From assembly GCA_035610835.1 (NCBI GenBank), contig CM069455.1, positions 48,692,868 through 48,756,867 on the forward strand: a stretch of DNA of 64,000 nucleotides, read 5' to 3'. The notes beneath the pieces were generated by a model. That model had not been told where the DNA came from and searched no databases. It worked only from the letters and a program-made list of their open reading frames with translations. This DNA comes from Ophiura sarsii. Taxonomy: Eukaryota; Echinodermata; Ophiuroidea; Amphilepidida; Ophiuridae. Below are positions 1-11,379 of this stretch, in pieces. Position 1 is the stretch's first letter; each line of letters starts with the position of its first letter. The position numbers and the translations under genes are program-made.

Positions 1-187
1 ACTAACTAATTTGGGTCAAAAAAGTGAATTTTGTGATTTTCTCAAAAAATCAACATTTTTGGTCAAACTTTATGCCAAATTTGGATTCTCTGATCCATTT
101 CCTTTCCAAAAATGTATACTTCTATATGCATTTGATTAATAGTTCAATAACAACAGCACTCACAAAATTCAAAAAATCAAATCAACA
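1..187. repeat. Foldback element family F1, right-hand part
   Basis: This is the end of a dispersed foldback repeat that recurs at 6527-7148, 11009-11296, 13174-13649, 20730-21415 and 24901-25023. Shared landmarks are a 'tttggattctctgatccat' block, a 'gtatacttytatatgcatttgatt' block and 'cagcactcacaaaattcaaa'. The left part lies outside the window. I recognise no coding capacity. Confidence 0.7.
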
Positions 188-271
188 TTTACAGTAATAT
201 ATTTATCTTTCTCTGTGCTGTGTAGTTGGAACATGTGTTAGTTTATATGTATCAGTGCAATTATAATATGG

Positions 272-1453
272 GTGTTTCTTCAGTAATGAGACCCCCCTAG
301 GGTCAATTTATGTAAGTGGCCATAAAAATTGTTTTAAATTAATTTTCTGGTTCATATTTGGCCAGAACTTCTGTTTAGTACTAGAGAGATAGCGAGCAAA
401 ATTTCAGAATCCTACCTCAATTTTGAATTTTTTTTACACACAAACCCTATGGGAAATTGTGTGTCAATGTTACAACCGTTACCTGTTACAACCGTTAGTG
501 CGTCAAGAATATTCAAACGGCTGAATATTTAAAAGTATACCATGAATATGGTTGGGGCTTATTTCCTAGGTTGCACGACATCAATTCCTTGAAACCAAAT
601 CCATTGGGGTACTTTTTTGTCATACCAGAGTCTAGAAATTGTCGAACTAGTAGCCGGTCGTAACGGTTTTAACATTGACGCACGGTTACAACCGTTATCA
701 ACAAAATGTCATGAAACTCTAAAAACTGACAACATTTCAAAATCCTTTTACAATATTCAGGTAGCATCAATGTGATGTATTGCATAAATCAAGGAAAGGC
801 CACTTGACAATTATTTATGTGCTTCAGGAGGTCATTTTTGATCATTGACGCACACATTTTCACACAAATGTGTGCGTCAATGATCAAAAATGACCTCCTG
901 AAGCACATAATTAATTGTCAAGTGGTCTTTCCTTGATTTATGCAATACATCACATTGATGCTACCTGATTATTATAAAAGGATTTTGAAATGTTGTCAGT
1001 TTTTAGAGTTTCATGACATTTTGTTGATAACGGTTGTAACCGTGCGTCAATGTTAAAACCGTTACGACCGGCTACTAGTTCGACAATTTCTAGACTCTGG
1101 TATGACAAAAAAGTACCCCAATGGATTTGGTTTCAAGGAATTGATGTCGTGCAACCTAGGAAATAAGCCCCAACCATATTCATGGTATACTTTTAAATAT
1201 TCAGCCGTTTGAATATTCTTGACGCACTAACGGTTGTAACAGGTAACGGTTGTAACATTGACACACAATTTCCCATAGGGTTTGTGTGTAAAAAAAATTC
1301 AAAATTGAGGTAGGATTCTGAAATTTTGCTCGCTATCTCTCTAGTACTAAACAGAAGTTCTGGCCAAATATGAACCAGAAAATTAATTTAAAACAATTTT
1401 TATGGCCACTTACATAAATTGACCCTAGGGGGGTCTCATTACTGAAGAAACAC
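272..1453. repeat. 1.18-kb near-perfect palindrome (foldback element)
   Basis: The left arm starts at 272 (gtgtttcttcagtaatgag) and is the reverse complement of the right arm ending at 1453. The centre is near 862 with a loop of about 6 bases. The arms match almost throughout, with only small differences near 800 and 970. Each arm carries repeated 'acaaccgtta' words. There is no ORF and no clear target duplication. It is probably a non-autonomous foldback transposon; an assembly artefact is possible but less likely because the arms are not identical. Confidence 0.85.
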
Positions 1454-1616
1454 ATACAAATCCCTAAACTCACTTCTAAATGCTGAATGGGTCGTGCAGA
1501 GGTTCACCTCGCAGAGAAAGGTAAATGAACTATGGGAACTGTTCTTTATGAATTAAGATTGACAAGTATCCCATCATTATTTATGCTGCAAATCAATTGA
1601 AAGCTAAATTGTGTTC

Positions 1617-1852
1617 ACCTTTCCAATGATACCACATTTGTAGCAATAGTACTCAGCCAATGAGAAAGTATGGAGGTCTTGATCTTAATGTGCCAAAATC
1701 ACCACTATGGCTATAGAAGCATATTTTGAGTACAAAATACTATTGGTGATTTTGGTGTGGAGATTGAGATTTCCCCACATTCTCAAGCAAGTAGCTGGAC
1801 TGGACACTGAGACATGTGATTGGTACAAATGTGGTATCATTGGAAAGATAAA
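1617..1852. repeat. Short inverted-repeat element (MITE-like)
   Basis: The ends are inverted copies of 'tttccaatgataccacattt' (near 1620 and 1848). A second inverted pair, 'ccaaaatcacca' and 'tggtgattttgg', lies inside. Noncoding. Confidence 0.65.
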
Positions 1853-1972
1853 TACAATCAGCTTTCTAATGATGTAACACAATATGACAATATCACAAAG
1901 TAATAGCCAAATGAAAAAAGTTGCCCAACTTTTTAGAGACATTTATAGTTATAATTTAATTGGTTTAGATAC

Positions 1973-2185
1973 TGTAAAACCAGAAATGTTCGTGTGCATT
2001 TAAATTGTGCTAATTTTGTGAGGAGCACTTATTAGCAAAAATGTCAAGCCACAAATATTTCCGATCTACCTTATAAATAGCAGTGCATTACAAATTTAAC
2101 TTTCGTGACATTTTCATGCCGTGAATTAAGCCAGTATTGCTCATTCGCCAAATTTTAACCTCGCAAACATTTCTGGTTTGACGCC
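1973..2185. repeat. Short inverted-repeat element (MITE-like)
   Basis: 'aaaccagaaatgttcg' near 1978 is matched by an inverted 'aaacatttctggttt' near 2166. A related terminus ('tactgtaaaa') appears in the 13854-14003 element. The rest, to the splice acceptor at 2599, shows nothing recognisable. Confidence 0.5.
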
Positions 2186-2599
2186 AATTGAAGTTTTGGA
2201 GCCAATAGTCATAGAGCCACACTTGACTACTAAATGAATCCGTCAACTTTGTCTTATATTTTCTCCTCTTCCCTAGTGTAGTGCACATTAGAATATAGGC
2301 CTAATCATTGCCAGGTCAACTGGCTGAGTGATGCTAACTGTGTTACATCACCACTGATCACATTGATCGTAACACAAAACCTTTGGTACAAGTATATCAT
2401 AAAATACGAACAGATTTATGGGCCCGGGTTTGAACCAGTATCCAGGAGTTACTAAAGTGCACTACGTCAACTAGATAGATAACATTCCAATTGCAGTTTT
2501 GAAGATACGAGTTGTAGGGATGTGCCTTACCTACTGTACAAAATAATGTTTCATTCACCTTTGTCTTATTTTCTTTCTCCTTATCTTTTTCGTGTACAG

Positions 2600-5500
2600 A
2601 TGATGCCAATAGTGGACCTGATAGTCACGAAGCCACGCCTTGCCAACAAAATGAATTCCTGTGCAAGGATTGCGAGAGAGTATTTCCAAATCAACTGGAG
2701 TACGAATGTCACATGGAAGCGGGGCACCATAAGAAGCCCAACGGATTATACAGTTGCACCTTTTGCAAACTGCCCTTCGAGAAAATGTCCGGTTTACTCG
2801 ATCATGAAAAGCAGCATGTCTCAGAGTCATTTACATCTACCGGTGGTGAGAGCTCACTCCAAACAAGTTCCGATGTTAGAATGCAACAAGATAGCGGATC
2901 GAGCCCTACCGCCACTTTAGGTTCACCTTCAAAATCGGCGAATAGCGAGAAGCAGACAAATAAAGGATCAAAGAAACGAGTTGATAATGCTGATAGTTCA
3001 GTCGTGCAGCTCGGTATTAAGAGCGAGTTTAGGTGTCACACTTGCCAAAGAGGATTCCAAGATGAGGCGGAGTACCAGTACCACATGGACGCAGGATTTC
3101 ATAATACAGACGGAGCATTCACCTGTGCATTTTGCAGGCGACCGTTTGAGAATATGCAGACCTTAATGAGTCATATATCGGGATACCACTACGATGATGG
3201 CGGGGCGGATCCAAAATTTGGTAGCGGAAACCAACAACAACAGGCTGCAACAGCCAACACTGATGTACCAACTGTTGCAGATGCTACAAGTGGTCAAGAT
3301 CAACCTGGACAAGGAACCAGTGCATCCGATCAGGTCGCAGATCAGGATAATTTGAATTCCGGAGGCGCTGTAACAAAAGGGCTTCGGAAAAGACGATCCT
3401 CGCTCTCCTGCCAGTACTGTCACAAGGGGTTTGCGTGGCGGGCAAATCTTTTGAAACATGAGCGTGACGACCATCCTCATTCAGTGGCCGAAAAACCTGG
3501 CAGTGCGCTGGACGGATCAAGTCCTCGTTCAACAGCAAAAGCGAAACATGCCAGAAAAGGAGAGGGATCAGAGAGTACTGCAAAAGAGGTAGCCAAGTAC
3601 TACTGCGTGTTTGGATGTAGTCCGCCGTTAGAGAAAACGTTTCCGTCACAGGAGAGTCTGTGGTTTCACGCTATGAACGATCATAAGGACACAAGCAATC
3701 AGTGTGTTGTCTGTAAGATTAATTTCCCAAGTTGGGGGAAAGCAAATAAACATATAGAAGATAAACATCAGATTGGAAAGAAGTTGCAAAATCAACTCGA
3801 GGTCGACGGAGGCTCCCAGATCCAATACCTGTGTGTTTTCGGTTGTGAGTACCAATCCTTTTCGTCGCTGAACGATCTGGTAAGTCATGCGAGTGCTGAA
3901 CACAAGAATTTCAGTCGTCTTTGCTCTCACTGCAACCTTGCGTTCGGCTCGCCCGCAGAAGCTTCACAGCATGTGGGCGACACACACGTGATTGGACTTA
4001 GTGAGAAGGATAAACAACAGAGAAGTGCCAACCAGAAGGCCCAAAGGAAACGGGCCGATAAAGAAGCATTGCCTGAGAGGTACCTGTGTACATTTGGATG
4101 CGAAATGAAACTGTTTGGATTGTTGTTGGATCTTGAAAGTCATGCCTCGGCTGTCCATCCGGATTGCAAAGAATGCCTACTATGTGGAATCAATTTTGGC
4201 AACACTGATTTGCTGGTGCAACACATTGGACGATGTCATAAAATCAAGTGTGCTTTTCCTGTCTATCCCGACGTGACGGGTGATGCTGAGAGGGGAAATA
4301 AACCAAATAATTTCAGAGTGGAAGACCATCTCCTGTGCACATATGGTTGCAATATGAAAACCTTTCCGCGATCTTCTTTCCTGGAGCATATTCAGGAAGT
4401 ACACGATGGCAAGCAGTACAATGCCTGTCTGGTGTGCGATCTTGACAACACCACACTGGATCATGTCTTCAGTTTCCACACGGTGAAAGTCTGCAAGAAA
4501 GTCGGTCCGCGGAGTCCGCTTCCTAATAGCAGGGACTCGTTTGACGCGCGGACGCCTCCATTGGAGGGCGCTACACCGGGACACCTATCTGAACGTTTAG
4601 ATCCCTCTATTCATAACAGTTCACTTCCGGCACTAAATACGGCTACAACTTCAAATCAGATGCACAGATGTATTTTCGGATGCCGCGACAAATCATTCTC
4701 GAGTTACAAAGATCTCCTATCGCACATACGTGTACGGCATTGTCTTTTCTGCAAATTAACCTTTGCGAACTTTGACGATGCCAGGATTCATGCTCGGGTG
4801 GTACATAAGACGGAGTTGACAAATGATAGTCCAGAGAAATTGGGGAACGATGCAGTTGTTGATCAGATATCACACGACGGTCAACAAGGATTGCAGATCA
4901 AAATCGAAGGTGAACCGAGAAGGATTATAGATGATGGATCATTGAGGAGTCCGGTAGATCAAGGCAGTGGTCGGAGCAGAAGCAAGTCACCACTATCTGC
5001 TAAGAACAGATCACAAGCCACATCTTTTTTCAACTGTCCAACATGTGGTCTACGATTTATCAACAGTAGGCAGAAGAATGATCACGTTAGAAGTGGGATT
5101 TGTGTCACTAAGTTGATGAACAAAAAAGGCATGGTAAAGAGTCGAAATGAAATCTTTCAGAAAACTACCACAGAGGGACCTTGGACAATGATGGCCGGCA
5201 GGAAACGCCCGTCTGAAACCACAATAATGCATGATGAAACTAATAAAGGTAAAGCATCTGTCGACAGAAGTGTTGGCAAGAATGCGACTTTACGATGTAA
5301 GCATTGTAATGTTATCATCAGATTTAAAAGTCTGCTGAAGAAACACGAAAACGTGTGTCAACACTTTAAGAAAACCGAAGTCCAAAAATGTGACAATCAT
5401 GAGTTGGCAGCATTTGACAAATCCCCTAAAAAGCAACTTGAACAAAAGCAGGGTGCCTCCAAGACATCGGAGTCGCCAAAGCTATTACGCTGCAAGTTTT

Positions 5501-6468
5501 GCCGTGTTGCCATTAGATTCAAAAATCTTTTGGCCAAACATGAAAGTGCTTGTCAACAGTTGAAGAAGACAGGGAAGAAACAACAGAATGTTTGCAAATC
5601 TTCAACAACAGCAAAGAGTAAGACTCCTGACAAACAAGCTAAACAATCAAACCAGACAGTGATCAGGATATCGGGATCATCCCCTAAACACGGGAAACTT
5701 CGTTGTCAGTTTTGCAATGTTACGATTAGACTCAAAAGCTTGCTTGATAAACACGAAAGGGCTTGTCAAAGACTGATTAAAACTGTGACGAATGATCCAC
5801 TTGTTCACGCGTCCCATAAAACACCAAAGACACCTGACAAGAAAGGCAAACAAACAATACATGATGAGGGGACAAAACCTTCAGGATCACCCAAGCAAGG
5901 TCAATTGCGCTGTCAGTATTGCAACATCACAATTAGATTGAAAAGCTTGCTTGAGAAACACGAGAGTGCCTGCAAGCGCTTGAAAGAAACAAGCAGGCCA
6001 TCTGGAAAGAGAAAAGGTGCGCTCATGTCCGATACAGCAGCTACGAAGACCAACACTGAAAATGTTGATTGTGATGACACCACTATTTGCAAAAACTCGC
6101 CATCACCGTCTAAAAAACTGAAGGCATCCTCTGAAAAAGCAGGACCACCCTCTGACAAGTCGCCCTCCTCGAAAAGAACCCCCTCATCACGAAGATCACA
6201 ACCTTCGCCTATGCCAGATGACGTCTCCACTGTGAAGACACAGGATGAGCCAGTGGCACAGAAAGTGTGCTACGAGGAGCATTTCTTGTGCACATTTGGC
6301 TGCGAGATGATGACGTTTGCCAAGTTTGCGGATCTGAAACGGCACGCGCAAGAGCTTCACGGCGACGATCAGAAGTGTGTGCCGTGCAAAGAGGAACTGG
6401 ACACGTTCAGTGCGGTGTTAGATCATATCAAGGAGAAACACAAGATATTTTGTATGGTGGTCGACTAG
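2600..6468 (+). CDS. Multi-zinc-finger protein, terminal coding exon
   Basis: The exon follows a strong acceptor (pyrimidine tract, then gtgtacag at 2592-2599) and is open for 1,288 codons to TAG at 6466-6468. It begins with the last two bases of a codon, so the intron is phase 1; the ATG at 2713 is internal. Counting Met2713 as residue 1: a U1/matrin-like finger ('CHMEAGHH', partly before Met2713) with a C2H2 finger at 15-35, the same pair at 108-159, and a C2H2 finger at 233-254. Cx3C ('FGC/YGC') plus C2H2 pairs lie near 298-352, 374-425, 459-509, 542-589 and 653-698. A C2HC finger is at 775-797. Four C2HC repeats (pattern LRCxxCxxxIRxKxLLxKHExxC) lie at 860-882, 926-947, 997-1018 and 1066-1087, then a last FGC pair at 1193-1243. 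Linkers are Lys/Ser/Pro-rich. It is probably nuclear and nucleic-acid binding, by inference. Upstream exons lie left of the window or are unrecognised. I know no named orthologue. Confidence 0.88.
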
Positions 6469-6526
6469 GGAGAAATACTTAAACAGTAATGCCAGTATAA
6501 TTATCAGAATTTTTTATTGTAAATAT

Positions 6527-7148
6527 GGGACCTTAAGGACGTTTTTTGTTGAATCTTGTGAGTGCTGTAATTATTGAACTATGACTCAAATGTATATAAA
6601 AGTATACTTTTTTGGAAAGGAAATGGATCAGAGAATCCAAATCACAAAAAATCACTTTTTTGACCCAATTTTTTTGAAACAAGCTAACAAAAATAATTTT
6701 GAGTAAAAAATGCCCAAATCGCTTGATGATGATGTAAAGACACTAATGAAGGGACAATTTTTTTTTTTTTTTAACCTAATCTAATATTTTTTGTAATGTT
6801 GACTTAAAAGTGTCAACAACAAAAAATAAATCATTTTTTTTCACATTTTTTGCCACTTTTTGGTCAAAATTTCAAAAAATATTAGATAAGGTTAAAAAAA
6901 AAAATCAGCCATTCATTAGGGTCTTAACATCATCATCAAGCGATTTGGGCATTTTTTTACTCAATCTTTTTCTCTATTCAAAAGTGAATTTTTGTTATTT
7001 TTGGTCAAAACTGATGCCAAATTTGGATTCTCTGATCCATTTCCTTTCTAAAATGTATACTTTTATATATGCATTTGATTAATAGTTCAATAATTACAGC
7101 ACTCACAAAATTCAAAAAATCAAATCAAAAACTTCCTTGAGTCCCCCC
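6527..7148. repeat. Foldback element family F1, full copy
   Basis: The ends are inverted: 'gggaccttaaggacgt' at 6527 and 'acttccttgagtcccccc' ending near 7148. Internal inverted landmarks include 'tatccatttcctttc' and 'caagcgatttgggcat'. It starts about 60 bases after the zinc-finger stop codon, so the 3' UTR may end inside it. The only AATAAA I see downstream of the stop (near 6823) is within the element. Confidence 0.75.
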
Positions 7149-7154
7149 TTAAAT

Positions 7155-7545
7155 TAACAATAAGCCTTTTCACACCAACTTGAGGATGTATGTTCTGATC
7201 ACATTTTTTTTAGCTATGATTTATTTTGTTCACATTAAGATAATTTGATATCAGAAGAATCCCCATATTTTTCTCATTCTGTAAAATCTTAGGGGCCAGA
7301 AATGTTCCATTTAGAAATAATAGGCTAAAATGTGGTGGATTGCTGCCAAAGGTGGTTAACCACCAGCCAGTGTACTACTGGATGGGAAAATTTCTTGTGA
7401 CCTTGTGCTTCTAAAATAAGAACCATTTGAGGTATGCAACACAAACTTTGGAATGCTACAATTTTAAGGATGTTCATGACCTTTCATGTATAATAGAAAA
7501 CATCAAGTTGAAAATTGGGCCAGCAATTTAAGTGGGCATAATGAA
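7155..7545. repeat. Dispersed MITE family D
   Basis: Markers are 'tgatatcagaagaa', 'ggtggttaaccacc', 'aaaataagaaccatt' and 'acttcaagttgaaaat'-like blocks. The same blocks recur at 20260-20600, 59040-59370 (inverted) and 61185-61400, with a truncated start at 32221. The best copy ends in TTAAAGGTAGATG and its inverse. Noncoding. Confidence 0.65.
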
Positions 7546-7552
7546 CAGTATA

Positions 7553-7712
7553 CAAATACTACATGGTTAGAGGGGAAATAGTGCAATCTATTTTCCCGAG
7601 GTACTGGCTACAGGTCTACCCGAACCCGGAGGGTGAGGGGTGGTAGGCCTGTAGCCAGTACAGAGGGAAAATAGTGTGTCCTATTGCCCCGATCATACCA
7701 TGTAGTATTTGC
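7553..7712. repeat. Palindromic MITE
   Basis: 'aaatactacatggt' at 7554 pairs with 'accatgtagtattt' near 7710. Inside, 'gtactggctacagg' pairs with 'cctgtagccagtac'. The element is nearly a single hairpin with a short G-rich loop. Nothing further is recognised from here to 8065. Confidence 0.7.
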
Positions 7713-8064
7713 TTTATTACACTTCACTGTGACTCTGGGGATGAGGTTGTAGGGAAGTAGCCAAAACTACCACACGGGAAATAGCTCAATTTATTCAATA
7801 GCTCAATTTATTTTCACTGTGGCCAGCTCAATTGACCAATAAAATTCTAGTATTTATGCCTATTATCTCATGAATATTTATGAGGTGTAATAATGGTTAT
7901 TACTGTGAATGATTGAAAATCACCTGCATCTACTTTTTATACAAAGATCACTGATGGTTGGAAAGACCACCCTACTTTCAACAATTTTTTTATCAGTGAA
8001 AAGGCTTCTTAATTAATGATGAATGCTATCTTCACATAGTAATGTAGTAAAAATAGGGCTACCA

Positions 8065-8325
8065 TACCATTACAAAACAGATTTTTCAGAAAACTTTCCC
8101 AACTTTCAAAGTTGGGCTATTTCTTGCTAGACGTCCCGTACGGAATAAACTGTACACTAAACAACGCATTTTAATTGTTATGAGCATGCGCACATCAGTT
8201 ACGGGACGTCTAGCAAGACATTGCCCAAAGTTGTAACTCAAGGACTAATACTAGGCATGGTTGTACTTATTTCAATGCATTTATCATAGTGATTCTAAAT
8301 TCAATATTTTTGAAACATTTTTATC
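8065..8325. repeat. Copy of the TTAA-terminated MITE family, internal part
   Basis: This matches the internal sequence of the elements at 31524-31771 and 62309-63288 ('gatttttcagaaa', 'aatactaggcatg', 'gtacttatttcaatgcattt'). The terminal repeats are not recognisable here. It is split by the hairpin at 8104-8228. Confidence 0.6.
8104..8228. repeat. Nested hairpin MITE
   Basis: 'cttgctagacgtcccgta' near 8124 is inverted as 'tacgggacgtctagcaag' near 8200, flanked by inverted 'ttgggc' and 'gcccaa'. It sits inside a diverged TTAA-family copy, so it inserted later. Confidence 0.7.
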
Positions 8326-8341
8326 ACCTTAAATTATGGTT

Positions 8342-8562
8342 CTATAGTTTGATCAATTCCAAATTGGCTAAGCCGCCTTTACAGCAATGAATGAATACAG
8401 AAGAACATTGGCACGCACTGTGCATAACTGTGTGACACGTGCGTGCGACCAATACCACATGCGTATAGCTATAATCGTGGGCGTACACTTGGATTACTTT
8501 TGCGTGCGGAGAGATAACAACTGAATAATTCTCGCCAATTTGGAACTGATTAAACTTTAGTA
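8342..8562. repeat. MITE with TATAGTTTGATC termini, copy 1
   Basis: The termini are inverted, about 24 bp each: 'tatagtttgatcaattcc' at 8342 and 'ggaactgattaaacttta' ending at 8562. The same family forms the element at 9395-9602. One terminus alone ('tttggagcagactaaactat') is at about 18603. The interior is CpG-rich and noncoding. 8640-8990 shows no feature I can name. Confidence 0.72.
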
Positions 8563-8992
8563 TACGAGTATTCCAATACAACATTGTTAGAGCAAAACTT
8601 GAAATTGGATGGCTGAGTGTTAACACAGTGTTAAATAACACAGTGTTAAATAAAAATGTGAATTGCTTTAGAGGTGCTTCATCACAAAATGTGATATTAA
8701 ATCAATTTAAAAACAATTTTAGATATTGGTATAAACTAGTTTAATATGAATTGAGTTGATATTCATTATATGTTGACGTTTTCATAGTTGTGGTCCAACG
8801 ATTCCTCCAAAAGTTCTTATGAGAATTAAAACTAATTCAATTGCATTTGGTGAAGATATTTTGAAATAACAGTACCATCAACAAAAATTGAAGACATTTG
8901 ATGGTTAATTTCTGCAATAGTTGTAAAAATGTTGACATCTCTATGATTCAAAATAGTGGAGTCTTATTTGATGTATACTGTTGAGTGCATAC

Positions 8993-9255
8993 TACATGTC
9001 GAGGGTTGAGCGCCAGAAGGCCGTACTCGTAAAAAGCTATTCTGAGATAATCAACTTTCAAATATTCGGGACTCATTATAATACAATACACTGTAGCACC
9101 CAACCTATAACTCTAGTTTTAGTCAAATTAAGAGTGTTTATGAGTTATCTCTTTATGGTTCTGAAAATCTAGGTTATTATGGATTATTTTGGTACCAAAA
9201 TCTAATTTTGCCCAAAAGTTGAGTTACGGCCTTCTGGGGCTCAACCCTCGATGTG
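8993..9255. repeat. MITE with long inverted termini
   Basis: 'gagggttgagcgccagaagg' near 9001 is inverted as 'ccttctggggctcaaccctc' ending near 9250. The interior is AT-rich and has no convincing ORF. Confidence 0.72.
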
Positions 9256-9394
9256 CGTGATTCTAGCCTTAGCTGGAGCAGCTACAGTAAGAATTTTATA
9301 TTATTTGACACTAGGGAATGGATATGTGCGAATTATGATAAATTAAACAAACCTGAGGCGGGAGTGGCTGGAAAGTAACACATATTGTCTAGTA

Positions 9395-9602
9395 CTATAG
9401 TTTGATCAGTTCCAAATTGGTGAAGCCTCTTTACAGCAGCAAATGAATACAGAAGGACGCGGGAGCATATGAAGACAATAAGCGCACTGTGCATCATGTG
9501 CCTGATGCGTGCTTGTGTCCGATACCGCATGCATATGGCCATTATCGCGCACATATACGCTTGGAGTACTTTCTCGCAAATTTGGAACTGATTAAACTAT
9601 AG
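9395..9602. repeat. MITE with TATAGTTTGATC termini, copy 2
   Basis: This is a diverged copy of 8342-8562. It begins 'ctatagtttgatcagttcc' and ends 'ggaactgattaaactatag', with inverted termini of about 25 bp. 9603-9835 shows no feature. Confidence 0.75.
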
Positions 9603-9835
9603 CTCATGATATTTACGGCATAAAGTACCAATTTAGCATAGTTTTATTCCGTAAGCTGCTCAAAGGGGCCAGGATCTCACATGTATACCTACATGTACTT
9701 TGCTCATCTATCTCTGTGCAAGGATGTAAGATAGTATGTTAAAGCGATCGACACAACATTTAAGTGTGTTGTGAGCACCAGGATTCTATTATGATTTGTT
9801 TGCCAGCGCGTATCAATCATGCCACTTTATTGAGG

Positions 9836-10293
9836 TACAGGGTGACCCGATAAAAAGTTTACCCAAAATGAAAGTGTTATTTTTCTACTTCCTGTAATTT
9901 GATATCTGTGTTTTTATTTTATTATAAAGAATGGGTAATGGAGCATCTACCCTGAAAAAAATATTTATTTTGGTGGAGTGGTTTTCAAGATATGGTCTAT
10001 TGAACATTGCTTTAACAAAACAGACTTGTCCTTGGAGCAAAGGCATGATTGAACACAAGTACTTTTGATGTTGCAGCTGTGTTTAACCATGCCTAAGAAA
10101 AATGATGCTCCGTGGACAAGTCTGTTTTGCTGAAGTAATGTTCAATGGACCATATCTTGAAAACCACCCAACCAAAATAATAAAAAAATTCAGGGTAGAT
10201 GCTCCATTACACATTCTTCATAATAAATAAATACCACAGATCTCAGGTTACATAAAGTGGGAAAAATATCATTTTTTATTGGGTCACCCTGTA
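9836..10293. repeat. Palindromic mariner-like MITE with TA flanks
   Basis: It starts 'tacagggtgacccgataaaa' and ends 'ttattgggtcaccctgta'. Large parts of both halves are complementary, for example 'cagacttgtccttggagca' with 'tgctccgtggacaagtctg'. CAGGGTG termini next to TA are typical of palindromic Tc1/mariner derivatives (family knowledge). Confidence 0.75.
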
Positions 10294-10441
10294 CAGTCAT
10301 TGGAATCCACTCTGATGTCACTGCAAAGAATAAGGCAAACAAGGATAGCAGGATATGCTATTTAAAATATGTATAATTGGTTATAGAAGTGTTGCCTTGC
10401 AGTGTGTCCCAACAATTGTGTAATTTGAAAGATGAATTAAA

Positions 10442-10546
10442 TACAGTGGAACCTCGTTAACACTCAATTTGCCCAGTCCTCATATTTTAGTTTGTGTTAA
10501 CAGGAATTTGTGTTAAAAGAGTTTGTGTTAACAAGATTCCACTGTA
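10442..10546. repeat. Very short pogo/Tigger-like MITE
   Basis: About 105 bp bounded by TA, with termini 'cagtggaacctcgttaac' and 'gttaacaagattccactg'. The CAGTGGAACC terminus resembles the pogo/Tigger branch of Tc1/mariner. Three 'ttgtgttaa' words fill the interior. Confidence 0.7.
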
Positions 10547-10621
10547 TACCCATTTTGATGTCACAGTTGCAGGTCACTGATATATAATATCCATGGCTTC
10601 GTCTTGATGTCGCAATGCTTG

Positions 10622-10868
10622 TGAATCGCTGTTCTGTCAAAACATTGTATCTCCATCCGGCCCTTCAGCATGTATATAATATAGTAATATTTCCTAAGTT
10701 TAACTTTTGGGGAGTCTGCTCTAAACATGTTCAAGGAACATACAGATCAAAAGGGTTCTTGCCCCTGAACATGTATAAAGCAATACTTCCTATTATACTA
10801 TGCATGACCATTTGGCAGTTTGACCTATTAAGGGTGGGAAAACATAGGTTTTGACAGAACACAGCGAC
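10622..10868. repeat. Inverted-repeat MITE
   Basis: 'tcgctgttctgtcaaaac' near 10625 pairs with 'gttttgacagaacacagcga' near 10848. The open frame inside spans both termini and is not a gene. Confidence 0.65.
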
Positions 10869-11008
10869 CATAATGTGGTTGTAAAGTGAAAATCAGGATC
10901 TCTCTTTACCAGTAATGTTGTGTTCTTCATACTCAAACTTGGGTAAAAAAGAGGTATTAATCAAGAAACATTTCTTTAATGTTGATAATATTTTCCATAC
11001 ACAGTTTA

Positions 11009-11296
11009 AGGGGGACTCATGGAAGTCACTTTTTGAATTTTGTGAGTGCTGTAATTATTGAACTATATGACTCAAATGTATATAATTAAAAGTATACTAT
11101 TTTGGAAAGGAAATGGATCAGAGAATCCGTATTTGGCATCAATTTTGACCCAACTTTTTGAACAAAGCTAACAAAAATAATTTTGAGTAAAAATTCCAAA
11201 ATCGTTTGATGCTGTAAAAAAATGAAATTTTGACTAAAACGTGTCAACAAAAAAAAAGGTTTCCACTTGTTTTCACTTTTTGGTCAAAATTTCAGA
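11009..11296. repeat. Foldback element family F1, left half only
   Basis: It begins 'gggggactcatggaagtc' and carries the F1 blocks in order, but stops after 'tggtcaaaatttca' without the mirrored half. Confidence 0.65.
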
Positions 11297-11379
11297 GACG
11301 GATTATAGCTGCTTAGTCACTATTTGTGAGGTCTAAGGATATAGTAAATTAGGTGAATTGTTTGGACACATCGCCATGG

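Noticed and set aside
300..312. GTAAGT splice donor upstream of the plus-strand zinc-finger exon
   Set aside because: It lies in the palindrome arm and has no open frame or phase that joins the exon at 2600.
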